This document shows positions 56,436-64,000 of a stretch of DNA of 64,000 nt, in pieces. The stretch covers positions 2,542,001-2,606,000 of the forward strand of contig NZ_CP039734.2 in the NCBI RefSeq assembly GCF_011769985.2, in the 5' to 3' direction. The position numbers were made by a program, and so were the translations under genes. Within the stretch, counting starts at the first letter, position 1; every line of letters begins with the position of its first letter. The notes under the pieces are model-generated. The model made no database searches and had not been told where the DNA came from. It saw only the letters and a program-made list of their open reading frames with translations. The stretch comes from Sulfurospirillum diekertiae (GTDB lineage: Bacteria > Campylobacterota > Campylobacteria > Campylobacterales > Sulfurospirillaceae).

Positions 56436-57065
56436 TTACCCAAACGCCAACCAGACACCCACACCGAGCATCAATGTGCCTGCAATGCGGTTCATCAGTC
56501 TGACGTTATTGCTTTTTTGCAGAAACTTACGCATCGTACTGCCGCCACTCGCGTAGATAATCAAACAAATCAATTCAAGCACTAAAATAATGGCTAAAAG
56601 TACCGACACCTGAGGAATAAGTGGTTTGCTTTGGTTGATAAAGGGCGGTAGAAGTGCGATGAAAAACGCCCACCCTTTGGGATTAGCAATGGCTGTCACG
56701 AAACCTTGTGTCGCTAAAGAGGTCGCAGAGATCGTGGCAGAACATTCGGTTTTAGAAAGTGCCATTTTGCCACGATTGAGCCAAAGTTGTAACCCCAAAT
56801 AACCTAAGTAAAGTCCACCCGCGTACTTAAAAATCGTAAAAATATCAGGATGGTTGATCATAATCGCCGCAACACCAATGACCGAAGAGAGTGCGACTAT
56901 CGCCACACCAACCAGTTCACCCGCCATCATGTAAAACGTGCGCTTAAGCCCAATGCTCATACCCAAACTCATCGCAAGTGTCATACACATGCCTGGAGTG
57001 ACCGAGACAAAAAAGAAAGTGGGAAGAAAAAGCGCCATAATCGAAAAATCAACTGCAGAAGCCAC
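56436..57065 (-). CDS. LysE/RhtB-family exporter
   Basis: The 209-residue protein has six helices and the LysE signature FVSVTPGMCMTLAMSLGMSIGLKRT near residues 19-43, with GGLYLGYLGLQLW later. The family exports amino acids or related small molecules; the substrate is not predictable. It is a single gene on the minus strand. Confidence 0.9.
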   Translation of the reverse strand: MASAVDFSIMALFLPTFFFVSVTPGMCMTLAMSLGMSIGLKRTFYMMAGELVGVAIVALSSVIGVAAIMINHPDIFTIFKYAGGLYLGYLGLQLWLNRGKMALSKTECSATISATSLATQGFVTAIANPKGWAFFIALLPPFINQSKPLIPQVSVLLAIILVLELICLIIYASGGSTMRKFLQKSNNVRLMNRIAGTLMLGVGVWLAFG

Positions 57066-57197
57066 GACAAATCCTTTAAAATAAAGAGGAATTATACCCC
57101 ATGTTTTCTTTCTAAAAAAGTGTGGTTAGTTTTAAAGTATTTCATTTAATTTCAAGAAAGTTTCGTAGAATAAACAAAAACATGAAAAGGCTAACTC

Positions 57198-57863
57198 ATG
57201 ACCGTATCGGAAGCACTTAAAATGCGAAAATCCACACGCGCTTTTTTACCCAAAGAGGTTTCACCAACACTCATCGAAGCGATTTTAAACGATGCCAAAC
57301 ACGCACCCTCAGGTGTCAACATGCAACCGTGGCATGTGTGTGTGCTCAGTGGAGAAAAAAAACGCACGCTGGAAACCAAAGTCATCGAAGCCTTTGAACA
57401 TGGGCACACCGAGGTTATGGACTACGCTTACTATCCGTCCACATGGGAAGAGCCTTATAAAAGCAGGCGTAAAGAGACAGGGCTTTTGATGTACTCTACA
57501 CTGGGCATTAGCAAAGAAGACAAAGAGAGACAAAAAGAGCAATGGAAGCTCAATTACCGCGCATTTGACGCTCCTGCTGTGCTTTACTTTTTTATCGATG
57601 CGCGTTTGGAAAAAGGCTCGTACCTCGACTATGGTATGTTTTTGCAGTCCATTATGCTAAGTGCCACCGAAAAAGGGTTAGCCACCTGTCCCCAAGCCGC
57701 TTTGGCTGAATTTCCAAGCATTGTGAAACACGAGCTTGACACCCCAGAAAACATGCTTCTGCTCTGCGGTATGGCATTGGGCTATGAAGATACAAGCGCC
57801 CTCATCAACAGCTACCGAACACCTCGCATTAGCTTTGAGGAGTTTGTCACCTTTTATTCGTGA
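57198..57863 (+). CDS. Nitroreductase-family oxidoreductase
   Basis: This 221-residue FMN protein has MRKSTRAFLPKEVSPTLIEAIL and KHAPSGVNMQPWHVCVLSG for flavin binding, and ATEKGLATCPQAALAEFP near the C-terminal third. It is a different subgroup from the NfsA-type gene at 43540. Its 3' end overlaps the convergent acetyltransferase gene by 17 bp. Confidence 0.9.
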   Translation: MTVSEALKMRKSTRAFLPKEVSPTLIEAILNDAKHAPSGVNMQPWHVCVLSGEKKRTLETKVIEAFEHGHTEVMDYAYYPSTWEEPYKSRRKETGLLMYSTLGISKEDKERQKEQWKLNYRAFDAPAVLYFFIDARLEKGSYLDYGMFLQSIMLSATEKGLATCPQAALAEFPSIVKHELDTPENMLLLCGMALGYEDTSALINSYRTPRISFEEFVTFYS

Positions 57864-58416
57864 GCGCTTTGGCTGTGTCGTAAACCAGTTCATAATAGTG
57901 ATTGTTATTGAACGAAAACTCTTGGATCACTTCGAGTCCAATTTTTTTCGTGTGCGCTGCGTAGGAGCGCGTGTTGATTTTGTTAATAAACGTCACTAAA
58001 ATGGGGTACTTTTTTGCCATCTGTTCCCTTGCAAAATCAAAGATCGCTTCAAGCACACCACTGCCTCGCATGCTTTTATCGACGCAAACAGGTCCATATT
58101 GGTAAGAGTTTTCAGGCGTTATTTTTTGCCCTAAATATTCAAGATTTACTAAGTCATCCATCATGTATGCAAAAATCGGCCATGAGGCTAAAAACTGCCA
58201 CGAAGCAGACATCACGTACGCCACGACTTCGCTCTCATGAATGGCGATGAAAAGCCCCTGCTCTTCGTTGATGAGTTTAGTGAGCTCCGCTTTAGTGAGA
58301 GCGGTGGTGACGAAACCATCTTTTTTATCTTCTTCTTGAATTGTACTGATCTGATACTTCGCGTGAAGCTTTAAAACGTTGTCGATGTCACTGAGTTCGG
58401 CTATTTTGAGCTGCAT
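57847..58416 (-). CDS. GNAT-family acetyltransferase
   Basis: This 189-residue protein has a GNAT fold order: an N-terminal sensing part, a beta segment GLFIAIHESEVVAYVMSASW, then YGPVCVDKSMRGSGVLEAIFDFAREQMAKK, the acetyl-CoA loop in a degenerate form, and a conserved TRSYAAHTKKIGLEVI. The substrate is unknown. Confidence 0.8.
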   Translation of the reverse strand: MQLKIAELSDIDNVLKLHAKYQISTIQEEDKKDGFVTTALTKAELTKLINEEQGLFIAIHESEVVAYVMSASWQFLASWPIFAYMMDDLVNLEYLGQKITPENSYQYGPVCVDKSMRGSGVLEAIFDFAREQMAKKYPILVTFINKINTRSYAAHTKKIGLEVIQEFSFNNNHYYELVYDTAKALTNKR

Positions 58417-58522
58417 ATCTTCTCCTTATTATCTCTCCATCATGGGCATGAGTATAACGCAAAGCGTCCTTGGACACAATCCAAAAATTGCTTTCTTTTG
58501 AAGAGACGCCACTGAAAAAATC

Positions 58523-58534
58523 TTTACATGTAAA
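58523..58534. repeat. TTTACATGTAAA palindrome, copy 19
   Basis: It lies 16 bp before the start of the next acetyltransferase gene. It would be translated only if a false upstream start were used. Confidence 0.9.
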
Positions 58535-58550
58535 ATGCTACAATAGGCGT

Positions 58551-59021
58551 ATGAAAATCACGATTACCCCTTACACAGACGAGAATGCTACGGAAGTAAC
58601 TGACCTGCATCATGCGTCCATACATGCGATTGACCCAACGATTTATTCACGCGAACAGCAAGAAGCATGGGCACACACACCACCCAATTATCTGTATTGG
58701 GCAAAAAGACTCGCCCTTAAAAAACCGTTTTTGGCGATGGTGGAAGGACACATTGCCGGCTTTATAGAGCTTGAGGCCGATGGGCACATCGACTGTGCGT
58801 ACACGCATCCTTTCTTTCAACAGTGCGGTGTGATGGCAAAACTGTATGACCATATCGAATCACTCGCGCATCAAAATACAATGCCTCGCCTTTATGTGGA
58901 AGCTTCCAAGCTTATCAAACCTTTTTTTGAAAAACGAGGTTTTACAACACTCCAACGCAATGAAATCAAGCGAAATGGGCAGATACTGGTAAACTATTCA
59001 ATGGAAAAAACGCTAAACTGA
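58551..59021 (+). CDS. GNAT-family N-acetyltransferase
   Basis: The ATG 58551 (MKITITPYTDEN) is the natural N-terminus; the frame extension to 58470 only reads through the palindrome. The 156-residue protein has FLAMVEGHIAGFIELEADGHIDCAYTHPFFQQCGVMAKLYDHIE, the core GNAT strands and CoA loop, and RLYVEASKLIKPFFEKRGF. This resembles YafP/ElaA-like small acetyltransferases. Confidence 0.85.
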   Translation: MKITITPYTDENATEVTDLHHASIHAIDPTIYSREQQEAWAHTPPNYLYWAKRLALKKPFLAMVEGHIAGFIELEADGHIDCAYTHPFFQQCGVMAKLYDHIESLAHQNTMPRLYVEASKLIKPFFEKRGFTTLQRNEIKRNGQILVNYSMEKTLN

Positions 59022-59024
59022 ATC

Positions 59025-59036
59025 TTTACATGTAAA
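59025..59036. repeat. TTTACATGTAAA palindrome, copy 20
   Basis: It begins 4 bp after the stop of the acetyltransferase gene, within a GAATC...ATTC frame. Confidence 0.9.
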
Positions 59037-59121
59037 TTCGTTCTAACCTTATTTTTTCTTGACCCTCTTACTTCTTCGTAATATAATAATCCCAACGCTA
59101 TTATCTAAAAAAGGATGAATT

Positions 59122-59625
59122 ATGTATTTAATATTGGTTGCAAGTCTCAATGAAAATATGAAGTTAGCCCACACCATTGAAAAAAGCCTAGAAACGATGG
59201 GAATTCAAAGTCAAATCATCAATTTAGTCGATCTTGACATAACGCTTTACGATAGCGCAAAAGAGCTCAACGATGGCATTCCAAGCAAGATCGTTGCACT
59301 CTCAGAACAGATGAAAAACGCCTCAGGGTACATCATTGTATCGCCCGAGTACAACTACTCCATTCCACCGTCCCTCACCAATGTCATCGCGTGGTTATCC
59401 CGAAGCGGTGAAAATTTTAGAGAACTCTTCACCCTCAAATACGTTCAACTTGCCACCCACTCAGGAAGTGGCGGCAATGACGTCTGTAATGCGATGCGTT
59501 CACAGTTCTCCAAACTCGGAGCCATCGTTGCGCCTAGAGAGATTGTAGCAACGTATGATAAAAAAGTCGAAGAAGGAAGTTTAAAGAGAATCTTGACACA
59601 GTTTGTGGGGATTTCACAAAAGTAG
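59122..59625 (+). CDS. NADPH-dependent FMN reductase
   Basis: In 167 residues it has the flavodoxin-like fold of the SsuE/YieF/ArsH group. SPEYNYSIPPSLTNVIAWLSR is the diagnostic FMN-contact block near residue 73, and the later LATHSGSGGND fits. It reduces free flavin or quinones. AAAAGGA precedes the ATG. It stands alone. Confidence 0.9.
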   Translation: MYLILVASLNENMKLAHTIEKSLETMGIQSQIINLVDLDITLYDSAKELNDGIPSKIVALSEQMKNASGYIIVSPEYNYSIPPSLTNVIAWLSRSGENFRELFTLKYVQLATHSGSGGNDVCNAMRSQFSKLGAIVAPREIVATYDKKVEEGSLKRILTQFVGISQK

Positions 59626-59659
59626 TAGTACTTTTAGATAGCAAAAGAAAGGGTAAATT

Positions 59660-59671
59660 TTTACATGTAAA
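59660..59671. repeat. TTTACATGTAAA palindrome, copy 21
   Basis: It lies 34 bp after the FMN reductase stop and 45 bp before the marR promoter. Confidence 0.9.
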
Positions 59672-59715
59672 GTTGCCCTTATTTTCCTATTGTTATTTCA
59701 TTGACTTATCAATAC

Positions 59716-59749
59716 TTGTCTTGACAATTAAATAGTTGCTCGTTATAAT
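59716..59749 (+). promoter_or_regulatory. Consensus sigma-70 promoter with overlapping inverted repeat
   Basis: TTGACA (59721-59726) and TATAAT (59744-59749) are exactly 17 bp apart, a perfect consensus. The inverted repeat TTGTC-TT-GACAA (59716-59727) covers the -35 and is a likely MarR operator. The marR ATG is 18 bp downstream. Confidence 0.8.
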
Positions 59750-59767
59750 GCATCGAAAGGAGTAACC

Positions 59768-60205
59768 ATGAACTTTGATATGGACAATTCTTTAGGATTT
59801 ATTCTTAACAAAACCGCCCTCTTTTCCAAAGCGCATTTCAATAATCTTATCAAACCGTACGATATTTCGCCCGAACAGTGGTCGCTCATTTTTCGCGTTG
59901 TCGAACGAAGCGGTCTGACGCAAAAAGAGCTTTCCGATTCGACCTACAAAGATCAAGCCAATATCACGAGAAGCATCGACCGTTTGGAGCAAAAAGGATT
60001 ATTGAAACGTATCGAACACCCGAGTGACCGCAGGTCTTTTCAACTGATTCCCACGCAAGAAGCGCTCACGCTTGTAGAGCAGATCGTGCCGCTTTCTCAA
60101 GCATTTAACCAACGCCTCAGCAAAGGTTTGAGTGAAGAAGAGGCACAAACGCTCATCACATTACTCAAAAAAGTGCATCATAATTTAGAAGGAGAACCAT
60201 GTTAA
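59768..60205 (+). CDS. MarR-family transcription regulator
   Basis: In 145 residues it has the winged-helix fold: LTQKELSDSTYKDQANITRSIDRLEQKGLLKRIEHPSDRRSFQLIPT (about 52-98) with the DRR wing. It starts 18 bp after a consensus promoter overlapped by an inverted repeat, so it probably controls itself and the dehydrogenase gene that it overlaps by 7 bp. The ligand is unknown. Confidence 0.92.
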   Translation: MNFDMDNSLGFILNKTALFSKAHFNNLIKPYDISPEQWSLIFRVVERSGLTQKELSDSTYKDQANITRSIDRLEQKGLLKRIEHPSDRRSFQLIPTQEALTLVEQIVPLSQAFNQRLSKGLSEEEAQTLITLLKKVHHNLEGEPC

Positions 60206-60909
60206 CCCATAAAACTGTTTTAATCACCGGAGCAAACGGCGGACTAGGCACCGCATTGCTCAAAGAAGCTCTAGCTCACAATGCCAAAAAAGTCTACGCA
60301 TGCGTACGTGACCCACAAAAGGCCGAGGCGCTTACAACACTTGATCCACGCATTGAAGTGCTCCCGCTTGTCACCACCGATCTCTCAAGCGTTCAGCATC
60401 TCGCATCGGTTGTAGGTACCATTGATATTTTGATCAATAATGCCGGCGTTAACAGCGAAAAGCGGATTTTAGAGCCGTGCATGAGCGACTTTGAAACCAA
60501 TGTTTTTGGAACACTGAACATGTGTCGTACATTTGAAACCAAAATCGCACATCAAGGCGCCATCATCAATATCAGTTCCATTTTGGCACTGGTTAATTTA
60601 CCCGTCATGGGACTTTACTGTGCCTCTAAAAGCGCGCTTCATTCGACCACACAAGCCTTGCGAGCAGAGTTTGCCCTCAAACACATCGACGTTTACGAAA
60701 TTTTTCCAGGACCCATGGATACCAAAATGACACAAAACCAAGTGTTCGATAAAGCCGACACCAAAGATGTCGCACAGGAAATTTGGGCAGGCTACAAAGC
60801 AAAAACATTTGAAATCTATCCCGACGCTGCCGCCAAAGGCATGAAAGAAGGACTTCTTCACGCTCCCAAAGCCATCATCGCCGAATGCGCTAAATCAATT
60901 TTAGGCTAA
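60199..60909 (+). CDS. Short-chain dehydrogenase/reductase
   Basis: This 236-residue classical SDR has LITGANGGLGTALLKEA (TGxxxGxG, residues ~10-17), NNAGV, INISSILAL with the catalytic Ser, and YCASKSALHS with the Tyr-x3-Lys pair. The substrate is not predictable. Overlap with the MarR gene suggests that the repressor senses a substrate of this enzyme (inference). Confidence 0.9.
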   Translation: MLTHKTVLITGANGGLGTALLKEALAHNAKKVYACVRDPQKAEALTTLDPRIEVLPLVTTDLSSVQHLASVVGTIDILINNAGVNSEKRILEPCMSDFETNVFGTLNMCRTFETKIAHQGAIINISSILALVNLPVMGLYCASKSALHSTTQALRAEFALKHIDVYEIFPGPMDTKMTQNQVFDKADTKDVAQEIWAGYKAKTFEIYPDAAAKGMKEGLLHAPKAIIAECAKSILG

Positions 60910-60910
60910 G

Positions 60911-60922
60911 TTTACATGTAAA
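60911..60922. repeat. TTTACATGTAAA palindrome, copy 22
   Basis: It begins one base after the dehydrogenase stop codon. Confidence 0.9.
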
Positions 60923-61026
60923 TATAACAAAAATTAAAAGTTTGGCGCAGACCCCTAAAATCTGCTAAAATCTGATGGAAGAAATTATTGAGAGTGAGTT
61001 AACAAGAAGTTAAAAGGGGATTTTTT

Positions 61027-61482
61027 ATGTTTGATATAGCAACTATTTCAACGGCTTTAGGAAGCGTTAAAACTGCCATTGACATTACCAAACTTTTAAA
61101 AGAAAGCTCGGGAACACTCCAAAAAGCCGAAGTAGACCTCAAATTAGCGGAACTCATTAGCTCTCTTGCCGATCTTAAGATGAAAATGGCAGATATTAAA
61201 GATGCACTTATCGAAAGTGAAAACGAGAAAAAAGAACTCAAAGCGAAATTGGAATTACAAGCCAAGCTTCAATTTGAAATGCCTTACTATTGGTCAATAG
61301 AAGAAGATGGTAAAAAAGATGGACCATTTTGCCAACTCTGTTACGATAAAGAGAAAAAACTTATTCGATTACAAGATGGTAATAATGGAGAATGGAGTTG
61401 CTTAGCTTGTAGAGGTTATTTTAGAGATAAAAATTATGTAGAACCGATCTATTCAACAACATCTGATAGTGGATGGAATTAG
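61027..61482 (+). CDS. Unknown coiled-coil protein with C-terminal zinc ribbon-like motif
   Basis: This 151-residue protein has an N-terminal helical region (residues 1-80) with a strongly charged coiled coil (DLKMKMADIKDALIESENEK). A short C-terminal domain follows with two Cys pairs (FCQLCYDKEKKL and WSCLACRGYFRD), spaced like a zinc ribbon. Similar proteins occur in phage-like and accessory regions, but I assign no role. GGGGA lies upstream of the ATG. Confidence 0.7.
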   Translation: MFDIATISTALGSVKTAIDITKLLKESSGTLQKAEVDLKLAELISSLADLKMKMADIKDALIESENEKKELKAKLELQAKLQFEMPYYWSIEEDGKKDGPFCQLCYDKEKKLIRLQDGNNGEWSCLACRGYFRDKNYVEPIYSTTSDSGWN

Positions 61483-61484
61483 CA

Positions 61485-61516
61485 TTTACATGTAAGGAAA
61501 AATCCTTACATGTAAC
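61485..61516. repeat. Paired TTACATGTAA palindromes, copies 23 and 24
   Basis: TTTACATGTAAG (61485-61496) and CTTACATGTAAC (61505-61516) are 20 bp apart centre to centre, the same spacing as the pair in tex. They occupy most of the gap between convergent genes. Confidence 0.85.
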
Positions 61517-61521
61517 CCCTC

Positions 61522-64000
61522 TCACTCCTCGATTTTCTGCATTCGATAATACAGCACTGGAATCACCAAAAGTGTCAAAATCGCCGAACTCACCACACCG
61601 CCGATCATTGGGGCGGCGATGCGTTGCATGACTTCGCTTCCGACACCGTTTAACCACATAATGGGCAAAAGTCCGCCAAGGATGGCAAAAACGGTCATCA
61701 GTTTAGGGCGAACCCTGAGCACTGCGCCTTCAAAGATGGCTTCTTGCACCGCTTCTTTGGTTTTATGCTTTACATGTAAAAGTGCTTCTTCAAGGTAGAT
61801 GATCATCACGATCGCCGTTTCCACTGCAATGCCAATGAGCGCTAAAAAGCCTACAATGACGGCAATGGAGAGGTTAAAGTTGAGATAATCCACATACAAA
61901 AACCCACCTACAGCGGCAAGTGGCAAGGTCAAAAAGACCAAAAGCGCATTTTTAAACGAGCCTAGCCCTAAATAGATGAGCATAAATGTGACCAAAAGCG
62001 TGAGTGGAAGGATGAATTGCAAGCGCTCCATAGCACTCTCTAGGTACTCGCTCTCCCCCGCCCAACCGATGTAAAAGCCTGTTGGAAGCTCCACGCTCTC
62101 TTTGAGGATTTTGCTCGCTTCCTCTTTATAGGTTTTAGACGAAAAGCCCTCTTTCATGGTAATGTAGATGTAGTTGACTTTCTTGCCCATTTCGGACTTC
62201 AGCTCACTTGCCCCCACATCATAACTAAGATCTACAAAATGTCCAAGGCGTTGAAATCCATACGGTGTTTTGATGGTGAGTTCACTGATGGCACTCAGGT
62301 CTTTACGACTCTCCTCTTCCAACCTTAGTGTGATGGCATAACGCTCAATGCCTTGGTAAAGGGTAGTCACTTTTGAGCCGCCGATGGCACTGTCCACAAA
62401 GTTTAGAACATCATCTTTACTCAACCCATACGCGGCGATATTTTCAGGTTTGAGTGTCATATTGAGGTAGTAGCCACTGTTCGCTTTGTCCGCAAAAACA
62501 CTTTTGGTTCCCTCATAGTTGGCAAGCACACTGGCAATTTTGTTCGCACTATCTTCTAGCGCTTGGTCATTGTCGCCATACAGTTTGATGCCAAGCGGTG
62601 TACGAATGCCAGTAATAAGCATGTCGATACGTCCGCGAATCGGGTATGTCCACGAGTTGACAAGCCCCGTCATTTGAAGCTGTTCGTTCATCTCATCTCT
62701 CAGCTTCTCATACGTCATACCCTCTCTCCACTGTTCTTTGGGCCCCAGCTGTATGATGGTTTCTATCATCGAAAGTGGAGCGGGGTCTGTTGCACTCTCT
62801 GCGCGCCCTGCTTTGGCAAAGGTGCTTTCCACTTCGGGAAAACTCTTGATGATCTCATTGCTTTTTTGCGCGTATTCCTTAGCGAGTTCGATGTTAATGC
62901 CAAAAGGAGTGACGGGCATATACATAAACGTCTGCTCATTCAGAGGTGGCATAAACTCCCAACGCTGTTTCGTAAAGGTATGATACCCCAACACCAAAAA
63001 GCCGATAAAAGCAACTATGGCGATATACCAAAAACGCATATGCAGTTTCAAAAGTGGCGCATAAACCCAGATAAAAAAGCGGTTGAGCGGATTTTTATGT
63101 TCTTCAAGAATTTTGCCTTTGACAAAATAAAGCATCAAAAGCGGAACCAGTGTGATGGAAAGCACCGCGCCAATGAGCATTGCAAAGGTTTTGGTGTACG
63201 CCAACGGCTTAAAGAGCGCACCCTCTTGCCCACTGAGCGTAAAGATAGGTAGAAAACTAACCACGATCAGCAACAGTGCAAAAAAGATCGGGCGTCCGAC
63301 TTGTTTGGATGAAGCAATGATGATGGCTTTGCGCTCTTCCTCGCTTTTAGGCTCTCCGTGCGAAAGCTTTTTATGCACGTTTTCGATCATCACGATACAC
63401 GCATCGACCATCGCACCAATGGCAATGGCAATGCCGCCCAAACTCATGATGTTCGACTCCAACCCAAAAAGCTTCATCGCCAAAAAGGTCAAAGCGATGG
63501 TAAGAGGTAGAACGATAATGACGACTAAAGCGCTTCTAAAATGAAGCAAAAAGAGCATCACAACGGCTAAAACAACGATGCTCTCTTCAAAAAGAGCGCG
63601 CTTAAGGTTGTTGATCGCTTTGGTGATGAGATCGCTCCTATCGTAGGTTGTGACCACTTCCACATCGTTTACATGTAACGATGCCAGCTTCTCTTTGACC
63701 GCTTGAATAACCTTGTACGCATTTTCTTTGTAGCGCACCACGACAACACCGCCAACGACTTCACCCTCACCGTTCAGCTCTGCCATACCACTACGATACG
63801 TTGGCACGATACGAGCATCTGCAATGTCGGAGAGTTTCAGAGGAATGCCATTCACCGTTTTGATGGTGATGCCTGCTATCTCGTCCAAAGAGCGCGCAAA
63901 CCCTCTGGCTTGAACGATCTGCTCAAACCCATTTTCAAGCACGACTCGACCGCCGAGGTCATTGTTGTTTTTGGAAAGTGCATTCATCAGATCATCGATG
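61522..64000 (-). CDS. CusA/CzcA-type heavy-metal RND efflux pump (N-terminus beyond window)
   Basis: About 826 C-terminal residues of a ~1040-residue pump are visible; the frame is open at the right edge. Hallmarks are AIAIGAMVDACIVMIENVHKKL with the proton-relay acidic residues, WEFMPPLNEQTFMYMPVTPFG, KAGRAESATDPAPLSMIETIIQLGP, and IGIAVETAIVMIIYLEEALL. These mark the HME branch, closest to CusA (Cu/Ag) or CzcA (Co/Zn/Cd). Metal choice is not certain. Two palindrome copies are coded in it. Adaptor and channel genes are expected to the right. Confidence 0.9.
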   Translation of the reverse strand, partial: IDDLMNALSKNNNDLGGRVVLENGFEQIVQARGFARSLDEIAGITIKTVNGIPLKLSDIADARIVPTYRSGMAELNGEGEVVGGVVVVRYKENAYKVIQAVKEKLASLHVNDVEVVTTYDRSDLITKAINNLKRALFEESIVVLAVVMLFLLHFRSALVVIIVLPLTIALTFLAMKLFGLESNIMSLGGIAIAIGAMVDACIVMIENVHKKLSHGEPKSEEERKAIIIASSKQVGRPIFFALLLIVVSFLPIFTLSGQEGALFKPLAYTKTFAMLIGAVLSITLVPLLMLYFVKGKILEEHKNPLNRFFIWVYAPLLKLHMRFWYIAIVAFIGFLVLGYHTFTKQRWEFMPPLNEQTFMYMPVTPFGINIELAKEYAQKSNEIIKSFPEVESTFAKAGRAESATDPAPLSMIETIIQLGPKEQWREGMTYEKLRDEMNEQLQMTGLVNSWTYPIRGRIDMLITGIRTPLGIKLYGDNDQALEDSANKIASVLANYEGTKSVFADKANSGYYLNMTLKPENIAAYGLSKDDVLNFVDSAIGGSKVTTLYQGIERYAITLRLEEESRKDLSAISELTIKTPYGFQRLGHFVDLSYDVGASELKSEMGKKVNYIYITMKEGFSSKTYKEEASKILKESVELPTGFYIGWAGESEYLESAMERLQFILPLTLLVTFMLIYLGLGSFKNALLVFLTLPLAAVGGFLYVDYLNFNLSIAVIVGFLALIGIAVETAIVMIIYLEEALLHVKHKTKEAVQEAIFEGAVLRVRPKLMTVFAILGGLLPIMWLNGVGSEVMQRIAAPMIGGVVSSAILTLLVIPVLYYRMQKIEE
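61769..61780. repeat. TTTACATGTAAA palindrome, copy 25 (inside RND pump)
   Basis: It is read Leu-His-Val-Lys in a cytoplasmic loop after a transmembrane helix (IIYLEEALLHVKHKTKEA). Confidence 0.9.
63668..63679. repeat. TTACATGTAA palindrome, copy 26 (inside RND pump)
   Basis: TTTACATGTAAC is read Leu-His-Val-Asn in a periplasmic part of the pump. Confidence 0.85.

Noticed and set aside
58470-58550. Upstream extension of the acetyltransferase
   Set aside because: It again reads through the palindrome; MKITITPY at 58551 is the natural start.
61027-61482. Prophage remnant
   Set aside because: A single coiled-coil/zinc-ribbon protein without other phage genes nearby is not enough support.
1-64000. 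CRISPR array or rRNA operon
   Set aside because: No regularly spaced repeats with unique spacers and no rRNA-like sequence were seen; the 11-bp phased repeats at 8424-8517 are too short and degenerate.

Overview
The window looks like a chromosome segment of a Campylobacterota (epsilonproteobacterial) species, most like Sulfurospirillum. This rests on AT-rich DNA, small gene spacing, frequent TTG/GTG starts, many chemotaxis and efflux genes, and overall gene style. The genus is an inference from recognised protein families; no search was run.

Region 1 (1-8710) reads as the right end of an integrated island. It holds the 3' part of an HD-GYP gene, a run of unknown membrane-protein genes (510-4050), a decayed IS256-family element with exact ends and an 8-bp target duplication (4220-5570), a Fic-type AMPylase gene and a DUF4143-type ATPase gene. 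It ends at a 28-bp piece matching the T-arm, acceptor strand and CCA of a tRNA (8683-8710), as expected for an att site. An 11-bp phased repeat set lies just before it.

Region 2 (8886-22175) carries an mdtABC-type RND efflux operon with its own NodT-type outer membrane factor. It is followed by a five-gene cluster (GtrA, GtrB-type glycosyltransferase, YdjC/NaxD-type deacetylase, ArnT-type transferase, PAP2 phosphatase) that fits amino-sugar decoration of lipid A through an undecaprenyl-phosphate carrier.

Region 3 (22346-32114) is metabolic and sensory: a Tat-exported DUF362 protein, a nucleoside deoxyribosyltransferase, aldehyde dehydrogenase plus DUF779, a secreted cysteine-free thioredoxin-fold-like protein, a 2-hydroxyacid dehydrogenase, a CsoR/RcnR-type metal sensor with a frameshifted NicO/RcnA nickel exporter, and a chemoreceptor.

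Region 4 (32138-46747) holds tex, a broken Cache chemoreceptor, a complete cecR-ybhGFSR-like ABC export operon, a nitroreductase, a quinol-monooxygenase-like protein, a 31-residue lysine-rich protein, a RelA/SpoT-domain protein and a Qnr-like pentapeptide-repeat protein.

Region 5 (46884-64000) holds a cytochrome c, a Crp/Fnr regulator, a TolC-HlyD-FtsX/MacB-type-ABC export operon, a DTW tRNA-modification protein, NagZ-like GH3, a lipoprotein adenosine deaminase, a LysE exporter, two GNATs, a nitroreductase, an FMN reductase, a MarR-SDR pair and the C-terminal part of a CusA/CzcA RND pump that runs off the right edge.

The most striking signal is a 12-bp palindrome, TTTACATGTAAA. Its 10-bp core occurs 26 times, inside genes (usually read as Leu-His-Val-Lys/Asn) and, in excess, between genes close to stop codons. 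None lies in the first 13.2 kb. Roughly 0.2 copies would be expected by chance. It behaves like a highly iterated palindrome of unknown function. Several genes carry frameshifts (membrane gene near 1914, transposase, rcnA, Cache-MCP), which are either real decay or assembly errors.
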